A stretch of DNA of 64,000 nt from Hyphomicrobiales bacterium (lineage in GTDB: Bacteria; Pseudomonadota; Alphaproteobacteria; Rhizobiales; Rhizobiaceae), in NCBI GenBank assembly GCA_900466875.1, contig UBNQ01000020.1, positions 124,001 through 188,000 on the forward strand, in the 5' to 3' direction. Below, one piece after another: positions 44,877 through 53,234 of this stretch. The notes beneath the pieces are model-generated. The model was not told the origin of the DNA. It saw nothing but the letters and a program-made list of their open reading frames with translations, and made no database searches. Both the position numbers and the translations under genes were made by a program. Every line of letters starts with the position of its first letter. The stretch's first letter is position 1.

Positions 44877-46156
44877 TGCTCGGTCTTGCAGCGATTACAC
44901 TCTTCGTCCTTTGCGCCTTCGTTCTGATCGGCCTGCCAATCGTCATCTCGCTCGCCGCATCCGTCCTGTTCTTCCTCGCTTTCAGCGGCGGCTGGGAACT
45001 GGCCCTGCCGCAACAGACACTCGGCGGCGTCGGCGACTATATCCTGATCACGCTTCCACTTTTCATCCTCGCCGGCGGCATCATGAACGCGACGGGCATT
45101 GCCGATAAGCTCTTCGACTTCGGCGTCGCACTCGTCGGCTGGATGCGCGGCGGCCTTGCCCATGTGGACGTCATCGCCAGCGTCATGTTCGGCGGCATGA
45201 TCGGCACCTCGGTCGCCGATCTCGCCGGCAGCGGTTCGGTCACCATTCCAAAGCTCAAGGCCCATGGCTATCCAGGCCCGTTTGCCGCGGCCGTCACCGC
45301 CACCTCGTCGGGCATCGGCGTTCTCATTCCGCCCAGCTCGCCGATGATCCTCTATTCCGCCGTCACCGGAACCTCGCTCGGCGCACTCTTTCTCGCCGGT
45401 ATCATTCCAGGGCTCCTGATGGCGGTCGTGATGATGATCACCATTGCGATCCTTGCCCGACGCCATGGCTGGAAAGCAATGGGGACCTTCCAGTGGGCAG
45501 AAGTCATCCGCACCGGCAAGCACGCAATCCTGCCGCTTGGCATGCCCGCGCTCATCCTCTTCGGCCTGATGTTCGGCGTGTTCACAGCAACGGAAGCTGG
45601 TGCCTTCGCAGTCGCCTATGCGCTTATCCTCTCAACGGTGGTTTACCGCACTCTAACGCTCGCCAACCTTCGCCGTGCGCTTGTCGATTCCTGCATCCTG
45701 ACGGGTGAAGTGCTGATGGTCGTCGGCTTCTCGACGGCACTCGGCTGGGCGCTTTCCCAGGCTGGCGTTCCGGCAGCGCTGGCGAATGGTCTCGAAACAG
45801 TGTTCCCGTTCGAGAACACCACGCTGAAAATCTTTGCGCTTCTGCTGATCGCGCTGATCGCCGGCATGGTTCTCGATCCGCTGATCCCGATGATCATGCC
45901 GGTCCTCCTGCCGTCGCTGATGGTGATGGATGTCGATCTGGTGCACTTCGGCGTGCTGATGGTAACGACAGTGGTTATCGGACAGGTGACACCACCCGTC
46001 GCGATCGCCCTCCTGGTGGCAGCCAAGATCGGCAACGAGGACGTGATGCAGGTGACGAAGGCGAACATGCCCTTCCTCATCGCGCTCTTCCTTTTCCTGA
46101 TCTTGCTTACGCTGTTCCCGGTGCTCTCGACCGCGATGCCGGCTCTGTTGAACTAG
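44876..46156 (+). CDS. TRAP transporter large permease (DctM)
   Basis: DctM channel subunit, 426 residues. LFILAGGIMNATGIADKLFDF, GGMIGTSVADLAGSGSVTIPKL and GQVTPPVAIALLVAAKIG are the standard TRAP motifs. The ATG at 44876 overlaps the DctQ stop (TGATG). Twelve or more hydrophobic helices are present. Confidence 0.95.
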   Translation: MLGLAAITLFVLCAFVLIGLPIVISLAASVLFFLAFSGGWELALPQQTLGGVGDYILITLPLFILAGGIMNATGIADKLFDFGVALVGWMRGGLAHVDVIASVMFGGMIGTSVADLAGSGSVTIPKLKAHGYPGPFAAAVTATSSGIGVLIPPSSPMILYSAVTGTSLGALFLAGIIPGLLMAVVMMITIAILARRHGWKAMGTFQWAEVIRTGKHAILPLGMPALILFGLMFGVFTATEAGAFAVAYALILSTVVYRTLTLANLRRALVDSCILTGEVLMVVGFSTALGWALSQAGVPAALANGLETVFPFENTTLKIFALLLIALIAGMVLDPLIPMIMPVLLPSLMVMDVDLVHFGVLMVTTVVIGQVTPPVAIALLVAAKIGNEDVMQVTKANMPFLIALFLFLILLTLFPVLSTAMPALLN

Positions 46157-46349
46157 CGTCGAACTCACAAACAGCATGACTGCCGGCCGGTTACTCGGTC
46201 GGCACATAGATCGAAATCAGCGCCCAGCCGGTGAACCAGGCAGGGCGTGCCGGGAACACGTGCGCCACAGAACACCAATAGATCCGACCAGGTAGACGGT
46301 TTCGCAGACGGGAACCCGCATCCCCGGTCGCCTTGAACACATCTAGGAC

Positions 46350-47606
46350 ATGAACATGACTATCGAAAAAATTGACACGCTCGTCGTCGGCGCCGGCCAA
46401 TCCGGGATAGCAATGAGCGAGCACCTGCGTGACTGCGGCGTTCCCCATATCGTGCTCGAACGCAGCCGCGTGGCCGAGCAATGGCGCTCCGGCCGTTGGG
46501 ATTCGCTCGTCGCCAACGGTCCCGCCTGGCACGACCGCTTCCCGAACCTCGACTTCGACGACATACATCCCGACACGTTCCCACCGAAGGAGCGCATGGC
46601 GCGCTATTTCGAAGACTACGCCAAGATGATCGAGGCACCGATCCGCACCGGGGTCGAGGTCAAGCGTGTCGAGCGCCTGAAGGGCCGTCCAGGCTTTCTC
46701 GTGACCACATCCGAGGGCATGATCGAGGCGCAGCGCGTGGTCGCCGCGACCGGCCCGTTCCAGGTGCCGCAATATCCGCAGATCGTGCCTGCCGATGCCG
46801 GCATCGACCAGCTTCACTCATCCTCCTACAAAAATCCGGGTCAGCTGGCGGACGGTGCCGTCCTCGTGGTGGGTGGCGGGGCTTCCGGCTCGCAGATTTC
46901 AGAGGAACTGCAGCGCGCCGGCCGCAAGGTATATCTGTCGATCGGAGAACACTATCGCCCGCCCCGCGCCTATCGTCAGCGCGACTATGTCTGGTGGCTG
47001 GGCGTTCTCGGCAAGTGGGACGAGATCAAGACCATCGCCAAAAAGAAGCACGTGGCCTTTGCCGTCAGCGGCTATGACGGCGGCAAGACTATGGATTTCC
47101 GCCGTCTGGCGGCAATGGGCGTGACAGTCGTCGGCATGACCAATTCTTGCGAGAATGGCGTGCTGTCGATCGCCGACGACCTGACCGCAAATATCGCCGA
47201 AGGCGACCGGGCCTATCTCGAAGTGCTGCGCGAGGCTGACGCTTATGTAGAGCGCACCGGAGCCGACCTGCCGCTGGAGCCGGAAGCCTGGGACATTCCC
47301 GCGGACCCGGATTGCATCGCAAAGCCGATCCTCAAGCTCGATCTCGCCGCAGCCGGCATCAAGACGATCATTTGGGCAACCGGTTTCAAGTTCGATTTCA
47401 GTTGGCTCGACGTCGATGCCTTCCATGCGGACGGCACGCCGTTCCACAAGCGCGGCATTTCCGCCGAGCAGGGCATCTACTTCCTCGGCCTTCCCGAACT
47501 CACCAACCGCGCATCCTCCTTCATCTACGGATGCTGGTACGATGCGAAATACATCGCGACCCATATCGTGGTGCAGCGGAACTACGTGGCCTACGCGAAG
47601 GAATAG
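46350..47606 (+). CDS. Flavin-containing monooxygenase (CzcO-like)
   Basis: Flavoprotein monooxygenase of 418 residues with two dinucleotide motifs: GAGQSGIAMSEHL for FAD and VVGGGASGSQISEEL for NADPH. ATGPFQVPQYPQ and the C-terminal WATGFKFDFSWLD are typical of single-component FMO/Baeyer-Villiger-type enzymes. AGGA is best spaced for the Met at 46356, two codons in. It should oxygenate a carbonyl, amine or sulfur compound derived from the imported acid. Confidence 0.88.
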   Translation: MNMTIEKIDTLVVGAGQSGIAMSEHLRDCGVPHIVLERSRVAEQWRSGRWDSLVANGPAWHDRFPNLDFDDIHPDTFPPKERMARYFEDYAKMIEAPIRTGVEVKRVERLKGRPGFLVTTSEGMIEAQRVVAATGPFQVPQYPQIVPADAGIDQLHSSSYKNPGQLADGAVLVVGGGASGSQISEELQRAGRKVYLSIGEHYRPPRAYRQRDYVWWLGVLGKWDEIKTIAKKKHVAFAVSGYDGGKTMDFRRLAAMGVTVVGMTNSCENGVLSIADDLTANIAEGDRAYLEVLREADAYVERTGADLPLEPEAWDIPADPDCIAKPILKLDLAAAGIKTIIWATGFKFDFSWLDVDAFHADGTPFHKRGISAEQGIYFLGLPELTNRASSFIYGCWYDAKYIATHIVVQRNYVAYAKE

Positions 47607-47672
47607 ACCATCGCGTTATCGCATCGGGCGGGGCTGCAACCCCGCCGCTCCAACAAAGCGACAGGAAGAACC

Positions 47673-48119
47673 ATGCCGCAAATCATGTTCATCAACGGTC
47701 CCAATGCCAACCTCTACGGGCTTGATCCCGCCGGCACTTACGGCCAGCAAAGCTTTCCGCAGATCGAGGAAGCCTGCCGTGCAAAAGCCGAAGAACTCGG
47801 CATGGCACTCGACTTCCGCCAGTCGAACCACGAGGGCGTGATCATCGACTGGATACAGGAAGCCCGGCAAAGCTGCGACGGCCTGCTGATCAATGCAGCC
47901 GGGCTCACCTATACGTCGATTGCGATCCTCGATGCGCTGCTCGCCTTCCCCGGTCCGATCCTCGAGTGCCACATGAGCAATATCTGGAAGCGTGAACCTT
48001 TCCGTCATCATTCGTTCGTCTCCAAGGCCGCGACAGGCGTCATCGCCGGGCTCGGTGCCGACGGCTACCTGCTGGCGCTGACCGCCATGAAGCAACTGCT
48101 GGAAAAGAAGGCGGACTGA
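47673..48119 (+). CDS. AroQ-like (type II dehydroquinase family) protein with altered active site
   Basis: A 148-residue protein of the type II 3-dehydroquinate dehydratase fold. Kept features are NGPNANLYG (N11, N13), Tyr23, QSNHEG (N52, E54), N74, and ECHMSNIWKREPFR (E98, H100, R107, R111). The essential loop Arg of canonical AroQ (RxPxxYG) is Asp18 here, and the His of the THxS motif is Tyr80. Standard dehydroquinase chemistry is therefore doubtful; a related dehydration or hydrolysis in this catabolic operon is more likely. GGAAGAACC precedes the ATG. Confidence 0.85.
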   Translation: MPQIMFINGPNANLYGLDPAGTYGQQSFPQIEEACRAKAEELGMALDFRQSNHEGVIIDWIQEARQSCDGLLINAAGLTYTSIAILDALLAFPGPILECHMSNIWKREPFRHHSFVSKAATGVIAGLGADGYLLALTAMKQLLEKKAD

Positions 48120-48174
48120 CGAGCCCGTTCTGAAAAGAATACCGAACCGTTTCATTGCCTTGAAAGACGACACC

Positions 48175-49194
48175 ATGTCCGCCCCTACCCTGCCTTTCGA
48201 CAAGTCCATAACCGCAGTGATCGCCAAGGCGGCGGGCGGGCCGGACGTCCTGACATTCGTCGAACGCGAGATGCCCCGTCCGGCCGCGGGCGAAGTGCTG
48301 ATCGCGGTCGCGGCTGCGGGCGTGAATCGACCGGATATCATGCAACGCTCGGGCGCGCTCCCGGTACCTGCCGGCATTTCCGATATCCTCGGCCTGGAAG
48401 TCTCGGGCCGCATCGTCGCCTGCGGCGAGGCAGTCGATCCTGCTCTTGAAGGCACCGATGTTATGGCTCTGGTAAAGGCCGGTGGCTACGCCACCCATGT
48501 CTGCGCCCGCGCCGACCATTGCCTACCGATCCCGCCCGGGCTTTCGCTGGTGGAGGCAGCCGCCCTTCCGGAAGGCCTCTTCACCATCTGGCACAATCTC
48601 TTCGACAAGGGCGCCTTACGATCCGGCGAAAACCTGCTGATCGAGGGCGGCTCGTCCGGTATTGGTACACTGGCACTGCAGTTGGCTCAGGCCGTCGGCG
48701 CACGCGTCATCACAACCGCCGGCGGGCCGGGAAAATGCGCCCGGCTGACAGGGATGGGCGCATCCGCGATCGATTATCGCGAACCAGGACAGCAAGACTG
48801 CATTCTCGCGCTGACCGGCGGCCGTGGCGTCGATGTCGTCCTCGATATCCTCGGCGGCGAGGCGATCAACCGGCATCTTGCCGTCATGGCGCCGGGCGGC
48901 CGACACGTCGGGCTCTCCTTCATGTCGGGCATGGTGGCACCGGTCGATCTCGGGCTCCTGATGCGAAAAGGGCTCTGGCTGACATCCTCCACGCTCAGGC
49001 CGAAATCAGATGCAGAAAAGGCAGCGATCGCGAGAGATATAGCGCGGTATCTCCTGCCGCTTCTGGGCGACGCCGGCGTCCGCCCGATCATATCCACCAT
49101 ATTGCCACTCGCGGAAGCCGCTGAGGCGCATCGCCTGCTCGAAGGCGGTACGAATTTTGGCAAGATTGTCCTCACAATGCCGGAGGCAGCATGA
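48175..49194 (+). CDS. NAD(P)H-quinone oxidoreductase (zinc-free MDR, PIG3 type)
   Basis: Medium-chain reductase of 339 residues without zinc-binding Cys clusters. AGVNRPDIMQRSGALPVPAG marks the PIG3/quinone oxidoreductase group. The nucleotide fold is LLIEGGSSGIGTLALQLAQAVGA. It likely reduces an enone or quinone intermediate. Its stop overlaps the GST start (ATGA). An upstream TTG at 48160 would add five residues. Confidence 0.9.
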   Translation: MSAPTLPFDKSITAVIAKAAGGPDVLTFVEREMPRPAAGEVLIAVAAAGVNRPDIMQRSGALPVPAGISDILGLEVSGRIVACGEAVDPALEGTDVMALVKAGGYATHVCARADHCLPIPPGLSLVEAAALPEGLFTIWHNLFDKGALRSGENLLIEGGSSGIGTLALQLAQAVGARVITTAGGPGKCARLTGMGASAIDYREPGQQDCILALTGGRGVDVVLDILGGEAINRHLAVMAPGGRHVGLSFMSGMVAPVDLGLLMRKGLWLTSSTLRPKSDAEKAAIARDIARYLLPLLGDAGVRPIISTILPLAEAAEAHRLLEGGTNFGKIVLTMPEAA

Positions 49195-49829
49195 CCACCT
49201 CGCGTCTCTCGCTTTACTGGGCTCCGGCTTCGCCTTTCGTGCGTAAGGTGATGGTCTGCGCCCATGAGCTAGGCATTGCGGACCGGATTGAGATCCTGGA
49301 CAGCGCCGCGAACCCGATCGATCGCGATGCCCGCATCCAGGCCTTCAATCCACTCGCCAAGGTGCCTGCGGCAAGAACCGACGACGGCCTGACGCTCTAT
49401 GACAGCCGGGTGATATGCGAATATCTCGACTCAATGAGCGCTGACGAAGCCCGCCGGCCGCCATGGCTCTTCCCACCGGCCGGGCCGGAGCGTTGGATTG
49501 CGCTGCGCCGTCAGGCGCTCGCGGACGGCCTCGTCGATGCCGCCCTTCTGGTGCGCTACGAAAACCTTCTGCGCCCCCAGCCGCTGCGCTGGTCCGTCTG
49601 GACGGCGAAGCAGGGCGAGAAAATAACCGATGCGCTGGACGCCATGCTGGCCGACCTGCCGGACCTCGAAAAACCGGATATAGGCGCCATCACCTATGCC
49701 TGCGCGCTTGGCTGGCTGGATTTTCGCTTCCCGGACCTCGACTGGCGAACTGGCCGAAAGGGCTTGGCTGAGTGGTACGCCGGCTTCGACACCCGCCCGT
49801 CAATGTCCGCCACCCGCCCCAAGGCTTGA
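49191..49829 (+). CDS. Glutathione S-transferase family protein
   Basis: GST of 212 residues. The thioredoxin-like N-terminal domain (residues ~1-80; YWAPASPFVRKVMVCAHELG) contains a Ser in the active loop and the cis-Pro/VPA turn (KVPAAR), with DSRVICEYLD binding glutathione. The helical C-terminal domain follows. It may conjugate, isomerise or deglutathionylate an electrophilic intermediate. Translationally coupled to the quinone oxidoreductase gene. Confidence 0.9.
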   Translation: MTTSRLSLYWAPASPFVRKVMVCAHELGIADRIEILDSAANPIDRDARIQAFNPLAKVPAARTDDGLTLYDSRVICEYLDSMSADEARRPPWLFPPAGPERWIALRRQALADGLVDAALLVRYENLLRPQPLRWSVWTAKQGEKITDALDAMLADLPDLEKPDIGAITYACALGWLDFRFPDLDWRTGRKGLAEWYAGFDTRPSMSATRPKA

Positions 49830-49893
49830 AAAACATATTCATCAAGACACGGTCGTCTCCTGACGGCCAGAGCAACAGCAAGAGGCAAACTCC

Positions 49894-50307
49894 ATGGAAC
49901 ATATCCGTCATCGCAAGTTCAACACCCGCGAAACGTATCCCGAACAGAAGCTCGACAATGATCTTGCGCAGGCCGTGGTCGCCAGAGGCACCACTATATT
50001 CCTGCGCGGCCAATGCCCACAGGATCTCGACACCGCACAGAACATCGACAGCCACGATCCCGTCGAGCAGACCCACAAGGTCATGCAGAACATCCGCCAG
50101 TTGGTCGAGGAATGCGGCGGCCGGATGGAGCATGTGACGAAGCTCGTGGTCTACCTTACCGACGTGCGTCACCGCGAAGCCGTCTATCGCACGATGGGCG
50201 ACTATATCCGCGGCGTACATCCGGTCTGTACCGGCCTCGTTGTCGTCGCGCTTGCCCGGCCGGAATGGCTGGTGGAGATCGACGCGACCGCCGTCATTCC
50301 GGACTGA
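49894..50307 (+). CDS. Rid-family protein lacking the catalytic Arg
   Basis: A 137-residue Rid (YjgF/YER057c) family protein. The fold is supported by RGQCPQDL, QTHKVMQNIRQLVEECGG, VTKLVVYLTDVRHREAVY and VEIDATA. At the position where RidA has its imine-binding Arg (PxRxxV) the sequence is PVCTGLVV, with Cys. It thus belongs to a Rid subgroup without classical 2-aminoacrylate deaminase activity. A role in another hydrolysis or decarboxylation step is possible. Confidence 0.88.
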   Translation: MEHIRHRKFNTRETYPEQKLDNDLAQAVVARGTTIFLRGQCPQDLDTAQNIDSHDPVEQTHKVMQNIRQLVEECGGRMEHVTKLVVYLTDVRHREAVYRTMGDYIRGVHPVCTGLVVVALARPEWLVEIDATAVIPD

Positions 50308-50343
50308 GACTTTCCTTCTCGATCAATCCGAAGTGAGCCTTCC

Positions 50344-51018
50344 ATGACATTCACAATCGTCGGCCATTGCCCTGAAACCGGTATGTTCGGGCTTGCCATC
50401 TCCTCCTCGTCGCCTGCGGTCGCGGCGCGTTGCGCCTTTGCGCGCGCAGGCGTCGGCGCCGTCTCCACCCAGAACGTGACAGATCCGCGCCTCGGGCCGC
50501 GCGCACTAGAGCTAATGGAGCGCGGCGCTTCCCCGCGAGAAGCGCTCGCAATTCTGGAACGGACTGGCGAACACATGGCCTGGCGTCAGGTCCTGGCCGT
50601 GGGCCGCAACGGCGAAAGCGCGATCTATTCCGGCACCAATGTGCTCGGCCATTGGAGCGAAGCAAATGACATGAACGTGGCCGCCGCGGGCAATCTTCTT
50701 GCCGATACCGGCGTTCCAGACGCCATGGTCGCAGCATTTGGCAAGTCGACCGCCCATTTGGGTGGACGTCTGGTCGGAGCGCTGGCTGCCGGTCTCGCGG
50801 CGGGCGGCGAAGCAGGTCCAGTGCATTCGGCAGGGCTTCTCCTTGTCAACAAGGAGAGCTGGCCGCTGGCCGAATTGCGCATCGACTGGACTACTGGCTG
50901 CCCTATCGACGCCCTCGTCGAAGCGTGGAAGGTGTACGAACCCCAAATGGACGCCTATGTGACGCGAGCGCTCGATCCGCGCAGTGCGCCATCCTATGGC
51001 GTTCCCGGCAACGAATAG
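50344..51018 (+). CDS. DUF1028 family protein
   Basis: A 224-residue DUF1028 protein. The N-terminus TFTIVGHCPETGMFGLAISSSSPAVAARC and GVGAVSTQNVTDPRLGPRALELM are the family hallmarks. It has an Ntn-hydrolase-like appearance, and members often sit beside Rid proteins and amidohydrolases in catabolic operons. The catalysed reaction is not known. It lies between the Rid and M20 genes, with short gaps. Confidence 0.9.
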   Translation: MTFTIVGHCPETGMFGLAISSSSPAVAARCAFARAGVGAVSTQNVTDPRLGPRALELMERGASPREALAILERTGEHMAWRQVLAVGRNGESAIYSGTNVLGHWSEANDMNVAAAGNLLADTGVPDAMVAAFGKSTAHLGGRLVGALAAGLAAGGEAGPVHSAGLLLVNKESWPLAELRIDWTTGCPIDALVEAWKVYEPQMDAYVTRALDPRSAPSYGVPGNE

Positions 51019-51061
51019 CCGCTTCCTGCCAAGATCTAGCCCCCTATTCGACAGGACACCC

Positions 51062-52222
51062 ATGACACCTGAAATTTCCGAAATTCTGTCGCGGCTGATC
51101 GGCTTTCCTACCGTCTCGCTCCAGCCGAATCTTGAGCTTCTCGATTATGTCGAGAGCCTGCTTTTGCCGGCCGGCATAGCAGTGCGTCGGTTTGCCCATG
51201 CGGATGGAACGAGAGCCAATCTCTGGGCAACGGTCGGGCCAGAGATCGACGGCGGTATCGTGCTTTCTGGCCATAGCGACGTCGTACCGGTCACCGGCCA
51301 GAACTGGTCGTCTAACCCTTTCGTTCTTCGGAAGGACGAAGGGCGCTGGTATGGACGCGGCGCGGTCGACATGAAGGGCTTCGTCGCGGTGTCGATCCAC
51401 ACGATGCTCGCGGCGGTCGGGCGCGATCTTAAGCGCCCGCTGCATCTGGCACTTTCCTATGACGAGGAACTCGGGTGCCTTGGAGTCCGCGGCATGATCG
51501 GAAGTCTGGCGAACGAGCCGCTTCGTCCCGCCTTCTGCCTGATCGGCGAACCCACCGGGATGCGCATCGCGACCGGTCATAAGGGAAAGACGGCGCTACG
51601 AGCCTGTTGCCACGGGCATGCTGGTCATTCGGCGCTGGCGCCGGAGGCTCTCAACGCGCTTCATCTTGGCGCAGCCTTTCTGAATAGGTTGCAGGCCAGA
51701 CAGACGGAGTTGGCGTCAGGCCGTGCGCAGGATGCAGATTACGCCATACCCTACACTACTATCCATGCGGGCATCATGCGCGGTGGCGAAGCGCTCAATA
51801 TCGTGCCGGCCACCTGTGAGATCGATTTCGAGGTCCGCCATATCGCGGCTGACGATCCAAAGGCGATCATAGCGACGCTCATCACGGATGCGAAGGCCAT
51901 CGTCGCGCCGCATCTGTCCCGATTCCCGAAGGCCGCGATCGAGATCGAGACAATTTCCGGCTATCCCGGCCTCAACACCCCCGCGGACGATCCGACAGTG
52001 GCACTCCTCTCAAGCCTGCTCGGCACCGACCTGCCGACGATCAAGGTGGCATACGGCACGGAAGGCGGACTTTTCGCCGAAGGCCTCGACATTCCGGTTC
52101 TCATCTGCGGCCCGGGCGACATGGCACAGGGACACAAACCGGACGAATATGTCGAGTTGTCTCAAATCGAAGCTTGCCGTCGCCTTCACCAGCGTCTGCT
52201 AGACTTTTTGCAAAATTCATAG
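51062..52222 (+). CDS. ArgE/DapE-type M20 deacylase
   Basis: Zinc-dependent M20 amidohydrolase of 386 residues, most like acetylornithine deacetylase. Metal and catalytic residues are in LSGHSDVVPV (H, D), GRGAVDMKGF (bridging Asp), SYDEELGCLG (catalytic Glu and ligand Glu) and CGPGDMAQGHKPDEYVE (ligand His). The dimerisation domain lies at ~180-290. It should hydrolyse an N-acyl amino acid or similar amide. Its start at 51062 avoids the long overlap with DUF1028. Last gene of the operon. Confidence 0.9.
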   Translation: MTPEISEILSRLIGFPTVSLQPNLELLDYVESLLLPAGIAVRRFAHADGTRANLWATVGPEIDGGIVLSGHSDVVPVTGQNWSSNPFVLRKDEGRWYGRGAVDMKGFVAVSIHTMLAAVGRDLKRPLHLALSYDEELGCLGVRGMIGSLANEPLRPAFCLIGEPTGMRIATGHKGKTALRACCHGHAGHSALAPEALNALHLGAAFLNRLQARQTELASGRAQDADYAIPYTTIHAGIMRGGEALNIVPATCEIDFEVRHIAADDPKAIIATLITDAKAIVAPHLSRFPKAAIEIETISGYPGLNTPADDPTVALLSSLLGTDLPTIKVAYGTEGGLFAEGLDIPVLICGPGDMAQGHKPDEYVELSQIEACRRLHQRLLDFLQNS

Positions 52223-52371
52223 CGGGATCGAAAGTATCAGGCTCAGACACCACACGTAAATAAGGTCTTGAGCGGATATGAACCGGCGACCCGAGCCTCG
52301 AGATTGAGGTAACTTATTGAAAAATCGAGTTTGATTTAGCTGGCGGAAGCCAGTCGCGATCTAAGTCGTCC

Positions 52372-52404
52372 GAACTTCACATAATTCCAAGTTATGTGAA
52401 GTTC
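52372..52404. repeat. Lox-like palindrome (13-7-13)
   Basis: GAACTTCACATAA and its exact reverse complement flank a 7-base asymmetric spacer, TTCCAAG. Perfect 13-bp arms around a short spacer are the geometry of tyrosine-recombinase core sites such as loxP. No T-run follows, so a terminator for the M20 gene (150 bases upstream) is less convincing. No recombinase gene is in the window. Confidence 0.6.
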
Positions 52405-52449
52405 AGTTCTCGTCATGGTTATCTTAACCGCGGCAATATCAACCACGTT

Positions 52450-53010
52450 TAAGTCAGCGCGTCATATGAATTGGAGATGTTGCCACAGTCACAGCATTTC
52501 GACGACCTGTTAGCCTTCTTTCCTTAGGCTTCGTAAGGACCCCAGTCGGCAAGGTAAGTGCGAACGGACCATCGGCGTCGCTTCCTGGGCCTGCAATTAT
52601 GAGAACAAGGCCGCCGCTCCAGGCGACATCGCGGATCGCCAATCCTGCAAAGTAAAGAAATGAAAGGGAGTGTTTCCTAATCCAGAGTCGATTGCTCAAC
52701 GTCAGATGCACAACTACTGCAAACCCATCAAGCGCATGCCCGCGCAGGCCCAGAAGTGTATCGCTCTCGGAATCAGCGATCCCTCGATATCTAGGCCATT
52801 CTCCTTTCTGGACACGTCGATGAACGTCCCGCCAAAAGGATCCCTCGCGAGTACCCTGCGAATGGAGCTTGCGCCAGTTATCAGTGCCACGGACACCTTG
52901 CCCAGCGAAAATCCGACCATCTTCACATTTGTCCGCGCAAAGACGTGCCGGCTAGACACCGACTGGGATCTGAGTGAACTCCGTGCCTCGACGCCTGACT
53001 TCACCGATCA
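52450..53010 (-). pseudogene. Frameshifted DUF3616 protein remnant
   Basis: On the minus strand one frame reads LARDPFGGTFIDVSRKENGL and DIEG, then after a one-base-type shift near 52765 the next frame continues TLLGLRGHALDGFAVVVHLT and GLAIRDVAWSGGLVLIIAGP. These are consecutive hallmarks of DUF3616 proteins. The N-terminal half is missing and the end diverges after GPFALTLPTG. The gene is therefore truncated and frameshifted. Its family role is unknown. Confidence 0.65.
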
Positions 53011-53234
53011 GGTTGAGGCGGGGCTGAGACCTGCATCGGAGTTTCCAAAAGGCGGCCTGTTGACCTCGACGATTGCAGACTACAATGACGTCTGAATCTT
53101 AGGCAGCAGCAGAAGTCTGCCAATCACCGACCGCTCAAGCAGGAGCCGCCTGCCATAGCTCGCTTTGTGGGATCGAGGCCTATCTTCGCCCCGAAACCGG
53201 TGATCAATCCCAACTGGCTTAAGCTCAAACGCCT

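Noticed and set aside
52670..53095. A 141-codon plus-strand open frame
   Set aside because: It is antisense to the DUF3616 remnant, which explains the protein-like composition.
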